Assembly: GCA_002105175.1 (NCBI GenBank)
Contig: MCGE01000004.1
Location: 1,860,001-1,924,000 of the forward strand
Direction: 5' to 3'
Origin: Absidia repens
Taxonomy: Eukaryota; Mucoromycota; Mucoromycetes; Mucorales; Cunninghamellaceae
DNA length: 64,000 nucleotides
Shown here: positions 29,841 to 41,263 of the stretch, piece after piece
Layout: each line of letters begins with the position of its first letter
Numbering within the stretch: the stretch's first letter is position 1
The notes under the pieces: generated by a model
Databases searched by the model: none
Seen by the model: only the letters and a program-made list of their open reading frames with translations
What the model was told of the DNA's origin: nothing
Made by a program: the position numbers and the translations under genes

Positions 29841-31817
29841 TCATCCATGTTTGTCGTAAATGTTTAACTTATTGTCAGTCAATGAAACCAAAAGATGCCG
29901 ATGTTGAATATGCGTTGATTTGATATCTAGAATTTGTTCGTCCTGATCCGGCTGTATAGTTTGCTTTAAGCTATCCTTGGTCCTTGAATAAATCTACCTC
30001 TCCAATATAAAACAGTTTCGATTAATACCATTTTCAAGTATATACAAGTAAAATACTTCTTACCGTTCCTGCATCATCACTAAAGTAGGCGATTCCTCCG
30101 TAGAGATCAGTTCTAGTCATGGTTTTCTTATACATAGGGCAGGTGTATTCCCATTTCATATTCCAGCTGCTACAAACTTCACCATGATCCCCGGTTAGTG
30201 ATTGCTGAATAACGGTTTGCTTTGAAGATGATCCCGATGCACGACTTGACACCATCAATGATTGTTCTTTTTGATCATAAGCAAGAGAGTAAGGTTGAAA
30301 GCCTATATATAACATACAATAATAATATCAGTTCTCAGTACACTTGTCGGTGGATGTCGCTTTACTTTCTTCTTCTTTTTTACCTGCTTCCTGTGCTTGG
30401 AATATATCACAAAATGGATCTTGTCCACCTTGAGTCCACTTCCACTGGTAAGTTTGCGTCAGACTTGCACATATCAGGGTCGAGGGTGTTGACGATCCAT
30501 GGTCATTGCCAAGTTGACAGGAAATCATCGAATGTAAAGGTACTGCTGCTGTCTTACTGTCGTAAAGTTGTTGTAAATATTTTTTCGTGTTGCGTATGTC
30601 AAATACCAAAACAGAGTTATCGGAAAGTCCACAATAAAACTGATTTTCGTTGGTGCTATCGAATTCGCATGACCATCCGGCAGCAGGAAGTGTATACCTA
30701 GCGAAAAACAAATAAGGTAAGTCACTGTGGATCACGTTCATTCCTTTTGGTTACCAAAATGGCTTACGATAATATGGTACAATTGTTGGAGGCAGAGGAG
30801 AGTGTAAGTGTCTTATCAAAACCAGTAGATAGCAAAGTCACTTTCCCATTGTCCATTATCTTTCTTGAGCTTTTGACATCCCGTACAAGACCAGTATGAT
30901 TTCCCATGTATTCGCAACTACGAAGATCTCTGAGACTTAGCTTGTATAGACCATGGCACCGACTATTTTGTTTCATTGTTGTCACCACCATTTCTTCTTC
31001 AGGGATCACAGCCATCGCACGTGTAATATGACGCTATGTAAAAAGATAACATTCTGTGAATATCATGAGTTACTATAGTCCAGTCCTTTCCCTATTTTTA
31101 ATTCATACCTCGTTCGATAATATCTTCGTATCTATCTTTTGGAAGGAAGCATCAGTAGTATCCAATGACGATGGTAAAGTTGAAGGGCCACATTGTTCTT
31201 GCTGTTCTTGCCGTGGCAGATCTTCCGAGTATGATGACTGATCCTCTGATAATTCTTGCAAAGTCAACCTGCATTGTTGATATTGACTATTGATGCTTTC
31301 TTGTTTCTGTATCGTGCTATTCAACGTTGCTTGTGTTTGTTCCAGTTGCTGTTTCAATTCGTGAATTCCAGAATCGTCGTGTAGGAATAATTTACCAGGC
31401 CAAATCAAGCGAACGTGGGATTTTCGTATTGGCGCACTAAAAGCAAGAATGATTCATGAGTTTCAGTATTAGACTGCAATTCATATAATACTCTTACCTA
31501 CATATCGGACAAGAAGCTCTTGATCCTTTCGAGTGTATTAGATCCAAAGCACATCTAAGATATGGAGAAAATAAAATGAGTGGTTTTTGTTGAAGGTAGT
31601 ATATAATAGTAATTGGGCTTTACTTTTCACCGAAGGTGTGTCCACATTTCAAGCTTGCGATGCGGTGGGGTCCGCTATTCGACCAATATTGGAAGCACAA
31701 AGGGCATCGTGTAGCAAGTTCAGGTTCACTTGATGGTATCAATCTTGCACGTTTTCGTTTGTTACAGCTAACTAGTTTTTGAAAATCGCCATCTTCGGAT
31801 GTAGGAGATTCAGCCAT
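29841..31817 (-). CDS. RING finger/WD40 E3 ubiquitin ligase, RFWD3-like
   Basis: Nuclear E3 ligase family that in animals ubiquitylates RPA and RAD51 at damaged forks. Seven hand-read exons: 31817-31624, ~31554-31500, ~31438-31110, ~31035-30769, ~30697-30385, ~30304-30062, ~29976-29841. An N-terminal RING is split by two introns: CPLCFQYWSNSGPHRI, LKCGHTFGEKCALDLI, SRASCPIC. A Gln-rich coiled coil follows (GIHELKQQLEQTQATLNST). Then come WD40-like blades (RHITRAMAVIP, GNHTGLVRDVKSS, LSTGFDKTLTL, NQFYCGLSDNSVLVFDI) up to a last exon ending LLVSLTDNKLNIYDKHG. At ~560 residues it is shorter than the human protein. The family call is strong because the RING spacing SGPHR...SLKCGH is distinctive; function in this fungus is inferred. 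Confidence 0.82.
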
Positions 31818-32085
31818 ATGATTGAAGCATGTATGGTATAAAAAATAAAAGAAAGTCTTTTAATTGTGGATATATAAAATAACCAAAAAAAATAAAAATA
31901 AAAATAAAAAGGAAGAAAACAAAAAAAATTAAGAACTCAGAAATATATTTTTTTATGTGTTAATATAGCAACAATAGTGCGAGCAATTTCAAGAAGTACG
32001 TTTTAAAAATTAAATAGGTAAAAGACAAAAGACAATTATTTAATATTAAATAAAAAGGAGAGAGGATCAAAAGAGTCAAGTGCCT

Positions 32086-32358
32086 TTATTTCCATCTCCA
32101 GGACCAGGTAGAAATGACCGGCAAAAGAGCAACATCATAAAGTAGAGGTTGGGCTTCATCAGGATCAAGGACAAACGCTAGTTCTTCCTGCACTATGACA
32201 CGGACCAATTCTTTACCTTGCTTAATCCTAGGCTCAATCAATTGGACTTCTTTTTGATTATGAAAAGCGATCCATACGATTTTTTGATTTTGCCGTGAAA
32301 ACGGCTGCCATGGAAATGATGGATCCATATTTCGCTTAACGGGACGGAAACACCACAT
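32086..32358 (-). CDS. small protein with a WWE/DDHD-N-terminus-like segment
   Basis: 90 residues from ATG 32358: MWCFRPVKRNMDPSFPWQPF, QNQKIVWIAFHNQKEVQLIE, VIVQEELAFVLDPDE, ending TWSWRWK. Codons upstream in frame read RWWYWKTHRPP, so the conserved segment probably starts further 5' behind a stop or unseen intron. The W-x-PFS-x-x-NQ pattern recalls the WWE-like N-terminus of DDHD-type phospholipases; no lipase domain follows. It may be a gene fragment or a small adaptor. The promoter region would be shared with nothing obvious; 31818-32085 is AT-rich intergenic. Confidence 0.4.
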   Translation of the reverse strand: MWCFRPVKRNMDPSFPWQPFSRQNQKIVWIAFHNQKEVQLIEPRIKQGKELVRVIVQEELAFVLDPDEAQPLLYDVALLPVISTWSWRWK

Positions 32359-33033
32359 AGGAGGACGATGGGTTTTCCAATACCACCATCTTTTATCCAG
32401 TCAAAACTATTAGGTTCATGACGTTTTGAGTAATACTGTGTCTGCTCATCTTCTTTTGTAGACTTTTTATTGTTGGATGATATAAATATATTCCTGAGGC
32501 ATCTTTATTAGTAATTAGTAAATTGCTTTTATTGACCACTGATATGATGTTCACTTACTTCATTTTATAATTTTGTCTTAGTAAATGATTACAAGCGTAG
32601 GTGTAATGAAAATGAAAATCATGATTGTCAAAAAGAAGACATTTTTTTAGTTTTTATTTTTCTGAATCGAATGCTATATACAAAAGGCAGACATAAACAG
32701 TGGCATCACGAGTTCGAAGGGATGGTCTGTGACCCACATCGGTAGCTTGAAAATAATATTCAACAAACTTACAAGTCCCCATCCCGACGTAATCATGTGA
32801 GCGATGTTGTGCACACAAATAAAAACTACATCGACTATTTATTTTTACTCTTTCACAGGAATCTAAAAAGCACATACACATCATTTTTGTAGGCAGCTAA
32901 TTAAACAAAATAATCATGGGGCAAATTTCGCATCAAATCACTGCTTCTTTATTAAAACTGGTCATCCGCCCCACCTCAATATATCAACATCATTATCATT
33001 GCATATAAAAGATCAAAACTATCTAAGAGTCAT

Positions 33034-33301
33034 TCACCATATTTGATCATCCGTGGGTTTCCCTTTTTCAGACACAGAGGGTAACGATGTTCCGGCACTA
33101 CCAAATCAGAAATCCCGAGTGTTAGTCATGTTTCTATTCATATTTTGTGGACTTGCAATATACAATTTTTAAAAAAAAAGCCATGCCACCCATTAGCAAC
33201 AACCCGGTGCCATTATCAATTTACCTCCATTGTCGTCTCGCTATGAAAGTGTAAGTACGGGTGCCGTCAAGAGGAATAGCTCCGAGTGAATTAAAATACA
33301 T
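33034..33301 (-). CDS. 46-residue protein encoded by a two-exon microgene
   Basis: Exon 1 33301-33225 and exon 2 33097-33034 (minus strand) join through a 127-nt GTAAAT...TAG intron to a 47-codon frame: MYFNSLGAIPLDGTRTYTF, ARRQWSAGTSLPSVSEKG, ending DDQIW and TGA. Downstream on the same strand TTTTAATAAAGAAG (near 32950) is a good poly(A) signal. The reading has no low-complexity bias. No signal peptide or membrane segment. No family recognised. 32359-33033 otherwise holds no supported gene (a 76-codon ORF at 32654-32884 is doubtful). Confidence 0.45.
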
Positions 33302-33599
33302 GTGCAAAAAACAAAAAACTCATGACTTTTTCATTAGGGGAAAAACGATCATGTGTTTTATTGTGGGGGGGGGGAGGGAGAATGCAAGTAGCCATATATA
33401 AGCCAGAAAACAATGCAAAATGCTCTACAATAGCGGCTATGTGCACAAACAGTCGTAGTTTCATTTACATGAACGGTCGAGTATCTCTGATAACAAGCGA
33501 TCTAATGCTGCCAATCAGCTCCTAGGGAACAGCAAAAGAGAACGTAGTTATAGTGAGTAAACTAGGGAGCAGCCGCTTGGCAGGTGCTCACAAATCAGC

Positions 33600-34470
33600 C
33601 ACAATTGGGTCAATGTTTACATTTGATATGTCAGAGCATGATTAATAAAAACGGATATTCTATTGAAGCATATTAATATGAATATATATATAAACTAAAG
33701 ACGAAAGTTTCAATTTAGAAAGCGATTTATTGAAAGGATCTATTAAATGATACACAAGGAAGACTGATGTGAGATTTACAAAATGGTCAACACCAATCTA
33801 AAGGGGTATTTGTAAAAGGGGAACTAACATATTGTACAAGACAAGAGAAAGACTATATATAGATATCTTTTATTGAAGCATAGCAACAGTCAACACTATC
33901 CTAACGGAGGATGGTGAAAAGGGTCCTATTATAGAAGACATGAAAGAGACGAATGAGACAGTTTGCATTAAAATTATGTATAAAGGGACATATTTTATTC
34001 GACCTATGGACAAACTAAAACTAAACTAAGCTAATGGAGGCTCCAAAAAAGCCATAAAGTTTGTATGGCTTTTTTTTTTTTAAAACGCCCCTGATTCAAG
34101 TTCCAAAACTAATCTAATGGTGGTCCAAGATCACAGATCCAAAATGAAATAGTTTCCCCATGATATTTGTATTGCGTTTTTCAAAGCGCCTCTGATTCAT
34201 GTTCCAAGGCTAATCTAATGGTGGTCCAAGATCACAGATCCAAAATGAAATAGTTTCCCCATGATATTTGTATTGCGTTTTTCAAAGCGCCTCTGATTCA
34301 TGTTCCAAGGCTAATCTATTGGTGGTCCAAACCACAGATGAAAATGAGAGAGTTTCCCCATTATGTTTGTCTTGCACTTTTCAAAACGTCCCTGATTCAA
34401 GTTCTAACACTAATCCAAGATCACCATTGTTTCAATGAGGTTGCTAATAAAGTTCATATCCTAAAAAAAA
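33600..34470 (-). repeat. RepF island 1
   Basis: A chain of ~80-130-bp modules, each with TTTATTGAA or TTTATTC followed by an AC-rich block (33645, 33710, 33868, 33995). It leads into three near-identical units with CAAAATGAAATAGTTTCCCC (34140, 34240, 34335). It ends with a poly-A of 21 (34463-34483). The same order occurs at 40.0-41.0, 42.6-43.4 and 54.8-55.5 kb. 33302-33599 contains an 11-base G-run (33356 onward) but no supported gene. Confidence 0.6.
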
Positions 34471-34659
34471 AAAAAAAAAAAAAAGAGAAGTTGGGTAATC
34501 AATCTCCGCGATTTTTATAGGGTAGGACGATTTTTGTGTATTTGAATGTTTGTTAATGGTTGGTGGAAAAGGTGTGCATTTTTGATCATTTTCCAGAGGA
34601 TGTATATGGTTCATGCTAGGGTCTTTACATTAATCTCAACGCCGCTTAGATTTCAACTA

Positions 34660-34875
34660 ATGGAATTAGGCGCCTCCGCCATCTCACACAATAGTAAGCA
34701 GCCCCTTCTTGTGGCCCAGCCAATGTTGTCAGCGCTTACTTCAATTGAGTGTTTTTCTGTGTGTTGAAAAAAGAAAGAAGAAAAAAAAAAAAAAAAAAAA
34801 GCAAATAGGTTAGTAGATCAGATGTCTTCACCATTTCGCATGATGGTGGACTGCCTCTTGAAACCCAACTGATAA
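34660..34875 (+). repeat. diverged RepA subrepeats
   Basis: GCGCCTCCGCCATCTCACAC, GCAGCCCCTTCTTGTGGCCC and GTGTTTTTCTGTGTGTTGAA, then a second weaker unit (TTCACCATTTCGCATGATGG). Plus orientation, like 3628-4932. 34876-35479 shows no clear gene; the end of it should be the promoter of the next gene. Confidence 0.5.
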
Positions 34876-35479
34876 ACCCGTTTCTATATTATAGGCTGAT
34901 TTTTATGAAATACTACGGAAGCATCAATGTAAACAATACTTGTTTTTCATTGTTTGTTACTTTTACAAGGCATATGCTGGTTACCTACCTTGGACGACAA
35001 TGATGATGACTCCATCAACGTGGATGATAATGTTTGTTGTGGCTTCTCTTTACATTAACAAACAGAGAATAGCTTATTTCAGTTCTTGCGCCTCTTCATA
35101 ATGATGGTTACACAACGTTTAATGAGTCTCTTATGGTGGCTGTGGCTCTAGTTCTTTTTTAAGAGTTAGAATAATAGTATTGGCATGTAGTTTTAGTTTT
35201 ATAGTTAATATTATTCCTGTAGTTAGTTTGTCGTGATCCTCCGTATTGATGAAATGATTATTGACAGTAAATCTGCTCGAATTTTATTTTATGATGGCTG
35301 TGCAGTTCTTCTTGAATTTTAATATCATTGTGATACAAAGTGGACATTGTGGAACGAGTTGAGGGGACAAATCGAGCATTATGAATGGAAACCGCGCCAC
35401 ATTGATGAACCTGGCACAAAAAACTCGGTTTTTTGTTTTCTGATTTATCTTCTTTATCTCTCAATTTATTATTACAATC

Positions 35480-36316
35480 ATGTCACCAAAAGGAAGAGGA
35501 GGAGGAGGAGTACATATAATAGGTGGGGGTGGTGACGATTCCAGTGTTGATCCTGTCACTCTGAGTAACTACTTTTCTTATGCGACGCTTGGTGTCTATG
35601 GTCTTTACTTTTTTTATTGTATCATGGTTGTTCTTGCTCAAAAAGCCCATTTCCCATATATGTACTTGTACACAATCATTACACTTGGACTTCTTTCTAG
35701 TATACTGACGGTGGTCTCGATTCAAATTACTGGCGGTAGCTCCCCTACCTCTACTGCTTCAGTGGTGTACTATGATTTGATGTTATACTTGGTGTGGCTA
35801 TTTCTATTTGAACCTTCTCGTCAAATCAACAATCTCCGACAAGCACCAACATCCTCCAGTGGACGAACATCAGCCTTTAAGTTCAGTCAATACACATCCT
35901 CCACCGTTGGTATAGTTATTCTGTGCGGTTACCTATGGGCAATCATTCTGATGATTCTCAATATTGTCATGGCAATTGCTACTTATTATGTGGCATCACC
36001 TGCCTTTGTTGGTCTTTACTATTTTTTGATTTACGCCCCATGGCTCTTTGTATTGATGTGGTTTTTTTTGGCCGCTAAGCATTGGCAATATATTGGTGAT
36101 AAGAATTCGTATGGTATTTATGGATTCTTTGCTCTATGTATGCAAGTTGGTGGAACTGTAATCAATTCCCCAGGTGTAATTGACGACAACTATTTTGCTC
36201 TTGTAATTGTGCGCTTTGTAATGATACAGTGTTGCCACTTTATCGCACTCTATTTCGGGTTTATCAAAGGATCGCTTTGGGTTAACTCTACTAGATACAA
36301 TTCTATCAAAAATTAA
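35480..36316 (+). CDS. seven-TM integral membrane protein, family unknown
   Basis: 278 residues, intronless. A Gly-rich N-terminus (KGRGGGGVHIIGGGG) precedes about seven hydrophobic helices: ATLGVYGLYFFYCIMVVLA, YLYTIITLGLLSSILTVVSI, YYDLMLYLVWLFLFEP, VGIVILCGYLWAIILMILNI, FVGLYYFLIYAPWLFVLMWF, GIYGFFALCMQVGGTVI and ALVIVRFVMIQCCHFIALYF. The topology is like the small 7-TM proteins common in Mucoromycota, but no receptor motif or transporter signature is seen. ATG 35480 is preceded by a clean AT-rich leader. Downstream 36317-36823 is intergenic. Confidence 0.75.
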   Translation: MSPKGRGGGGVHIIGGGGDDSSVDPVTLSNYFSYATLGVYGLYFFYCIMVVLAQKAHFPYMYLYTIITLGLLSSILTVVSIQITGGSSPTSTASVVYYDLMLYLVWLFLFEPSRQINNLRQAPTSSSGRTSAFKFSQYTSSTVGIVILCGYLWAIILMILNIVMAIATYYVASPAFVGLYYFLIYAPWLFVLMWFFLAAKHWQYIGDKNSYGIYGFFALCMQVGGTVINSPGVIDDNYFALVIVRFVMIQCCHFIALYFGFIKGSLWVNSTRYNSIKN

Positions 36317-36823
36317 AATAATTCATGATCAATCACTCTTTGTTATAAATTGCATTCAATAGACCTAAGCCACAATAAATGACATTTTGTTTTGTAGTAG
36401 TCGGGGTCATAAAATCGAGGCATAAATTTTGTTTGATCGGGAAAATATGAATTTGTTTAAAAAAGGAAATCAAGGGGAAGCGTTGTAGTTTACTATCAAG
36501 TCCAAGTCCTTTGGTAAACGTATGATAGCATCGTTGTATACGAATTGAAATACCTGATATGAAAAGTAGTATGCATCGCTTGAGAGGGATTCAAACTGAT
36601 ATGAAATATGTAGCCACTGTAGTTTTTAAAAAAAACGATTCTTTGGGTAAGTTTATGTTAAGTTTACGCTCAAATGATCACCTTGACCCCTTGAGTATAA
36701 TCAAGGAGTGACCTGATGATGCACTTTTAAATGCCGCCTTTTTCTTTTCTCCATTTTTTTTATTTTTGCTGTTCTTTTGTACTTTTTTTTTTTTTTTTTC
36801 TTTTCTTAAACTTTTATTGCCAT

Positions 36824-38851
36824 ATGCTTTTTTGGTCAAAGTTTTTATCAATTGCTCATGGAGTGGCCTTTAGTGTCCATGTGTTCTTGCCATTATACTT
36901 CTTCCACCTGCATCACTTGACATACTTTGGAATCGCCATCCTTTTGTCAATTGCGCTGATAACGCAAACAGTTGCATCCGGGTTTTGGACAGCATGGGTG
37001 GATCAAAGGAAACCGATGCTTCATGGTGTTTTGACCAGCTTACTGACAGGACTTGGGGCGGCCAGTTTGGTACTTTTATTATCGGTTCCTCCGGACACCT
37101 GGTTATCATGGCCTGCGGCTATCCTTTGCATGATATTAGATGGATGGTTCTTTCAGCCTCTGGGATGTTTGGTAGATAGTGCGATTATTAAAATTTTAGG
37201 TGATTACAAGTTATTCTACGGTAAGACTAGCTCTTTTTTATAAACATGCTCATCGAAGGGATATGGGTAGAAGAAGAGGGGAGACATGCGTGTGGGAGAG
37301 AGCGAGAAAGAGAGAGGGGATAGTAGTTAAGGATATTTATTCAAGGGACATACATGTTTTCTTACTCACCATTCATTTTATATTATATGTTTCTAGAATC
37401 TGAAAGACGATGGGGGAAACTCAGTTTGGGAATCACAGCATTGGGTATCGGTTGCTTTTTGGACGATGACCATGATTTTGACACTTTGATGGGAACAGTA
37501 GTAACCGGATGCGCTGCCTTGTTTTTGTTGTCACTCTCTACAAATGTACAACCTGCAGACCCTCTGCTGCTTGATCTACAAATAGGAGATCCATTGATGG
37601 AAACAACGCCGCTACACTCCAACCCCTCCATTCTGCCTCATTACTATACGGATAGCACCTCCAACCCACATCATTACCATAAACACTACACTCATCACTT
37701 TCGTAATCAACAGCAACCTCCTTCAATAAAATACCAGCAGAGTTACCATCAGTATTATGAAACGACCAATTCCGATCTCAACAATGAACCAGCAACCACA
37801 TCACTTTTGGATTCAGCAAACTCGTCACCATCACCCTACTATTACGCAACCTACAAACCATACAGTATCTTCGGTGGCCATTTGTCTCATATATCTGAAG
37901 AGGATGACAGCATGTTACAGCGTATACCTTCCACGCCGCCACATGCACCAAGTATTCAATCCAACAAAACAGATGATGCTGATCAATTACTAGACAGCGG
38001 TAACTTCCATGTTAGTGAGCCTTCTTATTATGCGTCGCCACCGCCAACCCCCCTACCATCCAGCTCTTTTACAGACCATCGTGTATCGTCTACTATTTGT
38101 ACTTCCTCAACAGAATCATCACAATTGTCGTCTCCATCATTATCCTCTCATCACATGATAAACAGCGTAGAAGGTGTCTATCCCAACAGCAGCAACAGCA
38201 GTATGGATAGCATCAATAGCAACCATAGTCCGATCACATCAAACGACCCCATGGCTACCTCATCTTCACTGAATCAAAAATTTATGTCTATGTCCTTAGC
38301 ATTACTACCGTTTCCCCCCGGCGAAATCCCTATGATCATTTTGATTACTGTATTTCCCCGATTCCGACCTGCCTCATTCTATCATCACCAGCATCACTCA
38401 CCACCACAAAAAGAACAGCATGAACCACACCACCATTTATTGCCAGGACACGAAAACCATTATCTGTACCGTGACAACAATGACAATGACAATGAACCGC
38501 CACCATGGCACGTGCTTATTCAGTCAAGCTGTTTTGTCTTGGGATTAGTGTATGCACCCATGATTCTTTTTGCTCCTTTAATATACGATGACTATTTTGG
38601 ACTACCTATGCATACGATCGGATTGATGGTGCTGACGGGCTGTCTATCGGATATAGGAGTGACCAACTGGGCTCCTTCGATGTTGGAACGCTTTTCCCTC
38701 AGAAGTTGTGTGCTGCTGGCGCATCTGATGCTGGTGGTGTGTATTTTTACTTATGCTTGGATGCCTTTTGAAAAAGATCAGTCTTTGTGGTTATCGATTT
38801 CCTTTCTGGTGTTACACTCTGGTCAAAGTAAGTCATCATGCACCATCACCA

Positions 38852-38884
<33 letters not shown>

Positions 38885-39165
38885 ACTCTCCATTAACTGA
38901 TTCTTCCTCTTCTTCACTAGGCTCCTGTATTCGAATCATTTGGCTTATGGCGTCTTACCAAGTGGATTTTCTTTTTTTATCTCAGTGTCAAGAGCGAATG
39001 ATGCTACGCGGAAGGATGTCGGCATTGTATAGCGCTTTTGGCCCTGCTATTGGAAGTGTGACATTAGGTTGGCTGGTGGCTTCAGATTGGTCCATTCAGT
39101 CGATCTACTATTTTATTCTTCTTTTGATTCCCATTAGTGCCTCATTGACTTTGGGTTGGTGCTAG
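36824..39165 (+). CDS. MFS_1-like (MFSD6-type) membrane transporter
   Basis: Major facilitator of the MFS_1-like family, a plasma- or endomembrane solute carrier; substrate unknown. Exons 36824-37220, 37397-38827, 38921-39165 (G|GTAAGA, A|GTAAGT donors; CTAG acceptors) join in frame. The family signature spans the first junction: LVDSAIIKILGDYKLFYESERRWGKLSLG. N-terminal helices are followed by a ~250-residue Ser/Pro/His/Asn-rich cytoplasmic loop, then LVYAPMILFAPLIYDDYFGL, LSDIGVTNWAP, RMSALYSAFGPAIGSVTLGW. The second intron contains a poly-T of ~30. Start: ATG 36824 was preferred over 36731, since the codons between them are poly-Phe from a T-rich leader. The long loop is unusual for the family. 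Confidence 0.8.
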
Positions 39166-39558
39166 ACCTTCTCATTCCCCTTCCTATAGTTATAGTTATA
39201 TATACATATATCCTACATATACATCCTCCTTTTTCTCCTATTTTTATTTATTTGTTGTACACACACTTTAATTTTTATTCTACAAAAAATACCCACATAC
39301 ATTTTTTTTTTCTTTATGGTTACTGCTTTCTTATTTTAATAAAAATAAAGATCTTCTTTTTGTTATGACTATTTATTGTACGAATATCAAGGGGGATAAT
39401 GGTGATGATATATGTATGTATGCATGCGTGTGTGTGTGTGTGTGTGTTTGTGTGTGTGTTTTGTTTATTTGTTTGATTTTTATTAAATTGGACCAATTCC
39501 GATTAAATGAAACTATCACCTTCAGGCAATGACTAAATACCACAGGGTAAATTTGGGC

Positions 39559-39891
39559 TCAATAACGAATGACTTCAGACTTGGAAGCTTTACCCCTACT
39601 TCGTTTTCTTATGTTTGTTGAACTATGTCTAGACCTGACAGAGCTTGTGTCGGGGTGGGGTTCCTTTTTTTTTTTTTGCCCTTTACGAGGAATTGCAGAA
39701 ATAGTTCTCTTCGGAAATTTGAGAAGAGGACATTTATGAAAGCTTGTTTCCTTTGAATATCCTTGACAAAAATGATAGGTTTTTCTTTTTGTGGGTATTC
39801 CAGTTTCAAAAAAAAAAAAAAAAATACACTCAATTTCTGGTGTTAGACTAATACAGACTCTGGAAGTGATCCATAAGCATGCGTCATCCAC
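39559..39891 (-). CDS. doubtful basic ORF
   Basis: 110 codons on the minus strand with a basic C-terminus (RSRHSSTNIRKRSRGKASKS). A poly-T stretch (encoding FFFFF) in the middle may be an intron with a GTATTT-like donor. It ends 394 bp from the convergent transporter gene. No family recognised. 39892-39980 shows nothing further. Confidence 0.2.
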   Translation of the reverse strand: MDDACLWITSRVCISLTPEIECIFFFFFETGIPTKRKTYHFCQGYSKETSFHKCPLLKFPKRTISAIPRKGQKKKKEPHPDTSSVRSRHSSTNIRKRSRGKASKSEVIRY

Positions 39892-39984
39892 AATGTATCG
39901 GGGAAAAAAGTGGGCTTACTGAGTGTTAGAGGAAATGAGGTTGACGTGTCGAATTTGTTGGGATGAGATAATACAGTCCCGGTA

Positions 39985-40980
39985 GTTTACACTACAATGG
40001 GCAGCCCCTGGTGGCCCAATTGATGTTCGTTTATTTTTATTATGTTATCACAATGAAAATAATGAACTGGGTATATACAGAGTATGTACAGATCATTGAG
40101 GGCTATAATATTTTATTGGAAAGAATACGCTAACAGCACTATCTAGAAGATTAATATAGATAGTGGATCAGGAATAGGGCCGCGATTCATATCAAGTGAC
40201 CTAGAGCAGCAAACTAATCGCTGAGGCTTTGAAGGAAAGGTAGTTATAGCGAGTGAGCTAAAAAAAAAAAAAACAAGTGCTTTATGGGACAATCACAGGT
40301 TAGTATCAATAGCATCTTTGCTCATTATAGAATGGGTCAGTGGACGGTTAATTAATAAAAAGGACTTATTTTATTGAAAGATAGTGAAAAATTCTAAGCT
40401 TGAAGCTTGGGCTCATGTAAAATGGATCTAATGAAGGGAACTTGAGGAAACTACTGAAATGTCATAAGATTAGTCAACTCTAATCTAAAAGTACAATTAT
40501 AAAGAGTAATTTAATATATTATATAAGACATGATATATAACTACATGAATAGTCGTTTATTAAAGCATAACAGTATGTTAAATGGGACGACGGTAAAAAG
40601 AGATCTTTTGTACAAGTCATAAAAAAGACACTAATGGGATATCCTTCTCATTGAAGCAAATAAAAAAAAAAAGACATTTTTATTCAGATGTAGATACCGA
40701 ATATGGGCAAACTAACTAGTAAACTAAGCTAATGGAGGCTCCAAAAAGTCAACTAATGGTGGTCCTTAATCCGAGATGCAAAATGAAAGGGTTTCCCCAT
40801 GCATCTTACAATCCCTGAGCTGAAACCCCTTCTAAACTAATCCTGATACTATTCAAAGTTTAACATAACCCTATAGAAGTTGAATGATGAAGAAGAAATA
40901 AAGGAAAGAAAAAGAAAAAATGAAAAGAAAGAGTGAGATGGCGAGCGGGAGGGAATGGTAAATAAAAGTTCACGTGGTCG
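39985..40980 (-). repeat. RepF island 2
   Basis: It starts with a RepA subrepeat trace (ACAATGGGCAGCCCCTGGTG), followed by TTTATTG modules (40112, 40365, 40555, 40672) and the CAAAATGAAAGGGTTTCCCC block at 40778. It ends near the AGAAGAAATAAAGGAAAG purine stretch. 40981-41240 has nothing clear. Confidence 0.6.
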
Positions 40981-41263
40981 GGATTTGAAATGTTTTTTTT
41001 TTGCTCCAGTTGGCTTGAATAGGTGTCAATGATAATGTCGTTTACAATACGTACACATATTTCGTTACTATAATTTATATATTCATCTAAATAAAATATA
41101 TCTTCTCTTTCTTACTATTATTAACTCATACGTCTAATTTGTCTTTTTTGAAATGATGCTCTGAAATAAATAAAAAGATCAATCAACCTCCGCTTGACTA
41201 TATACGGTGTGATTGCATTGAAATAAAAACCAAGCACCTACTGCACTTACAGCACAGTAAACT

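Noticed and set aside
32654..32884. 76-codon minus-strand ORF
   Set aside because: Not ruled out, but no conserved pattern, no clear poly(A) signal placement and no partner exon.
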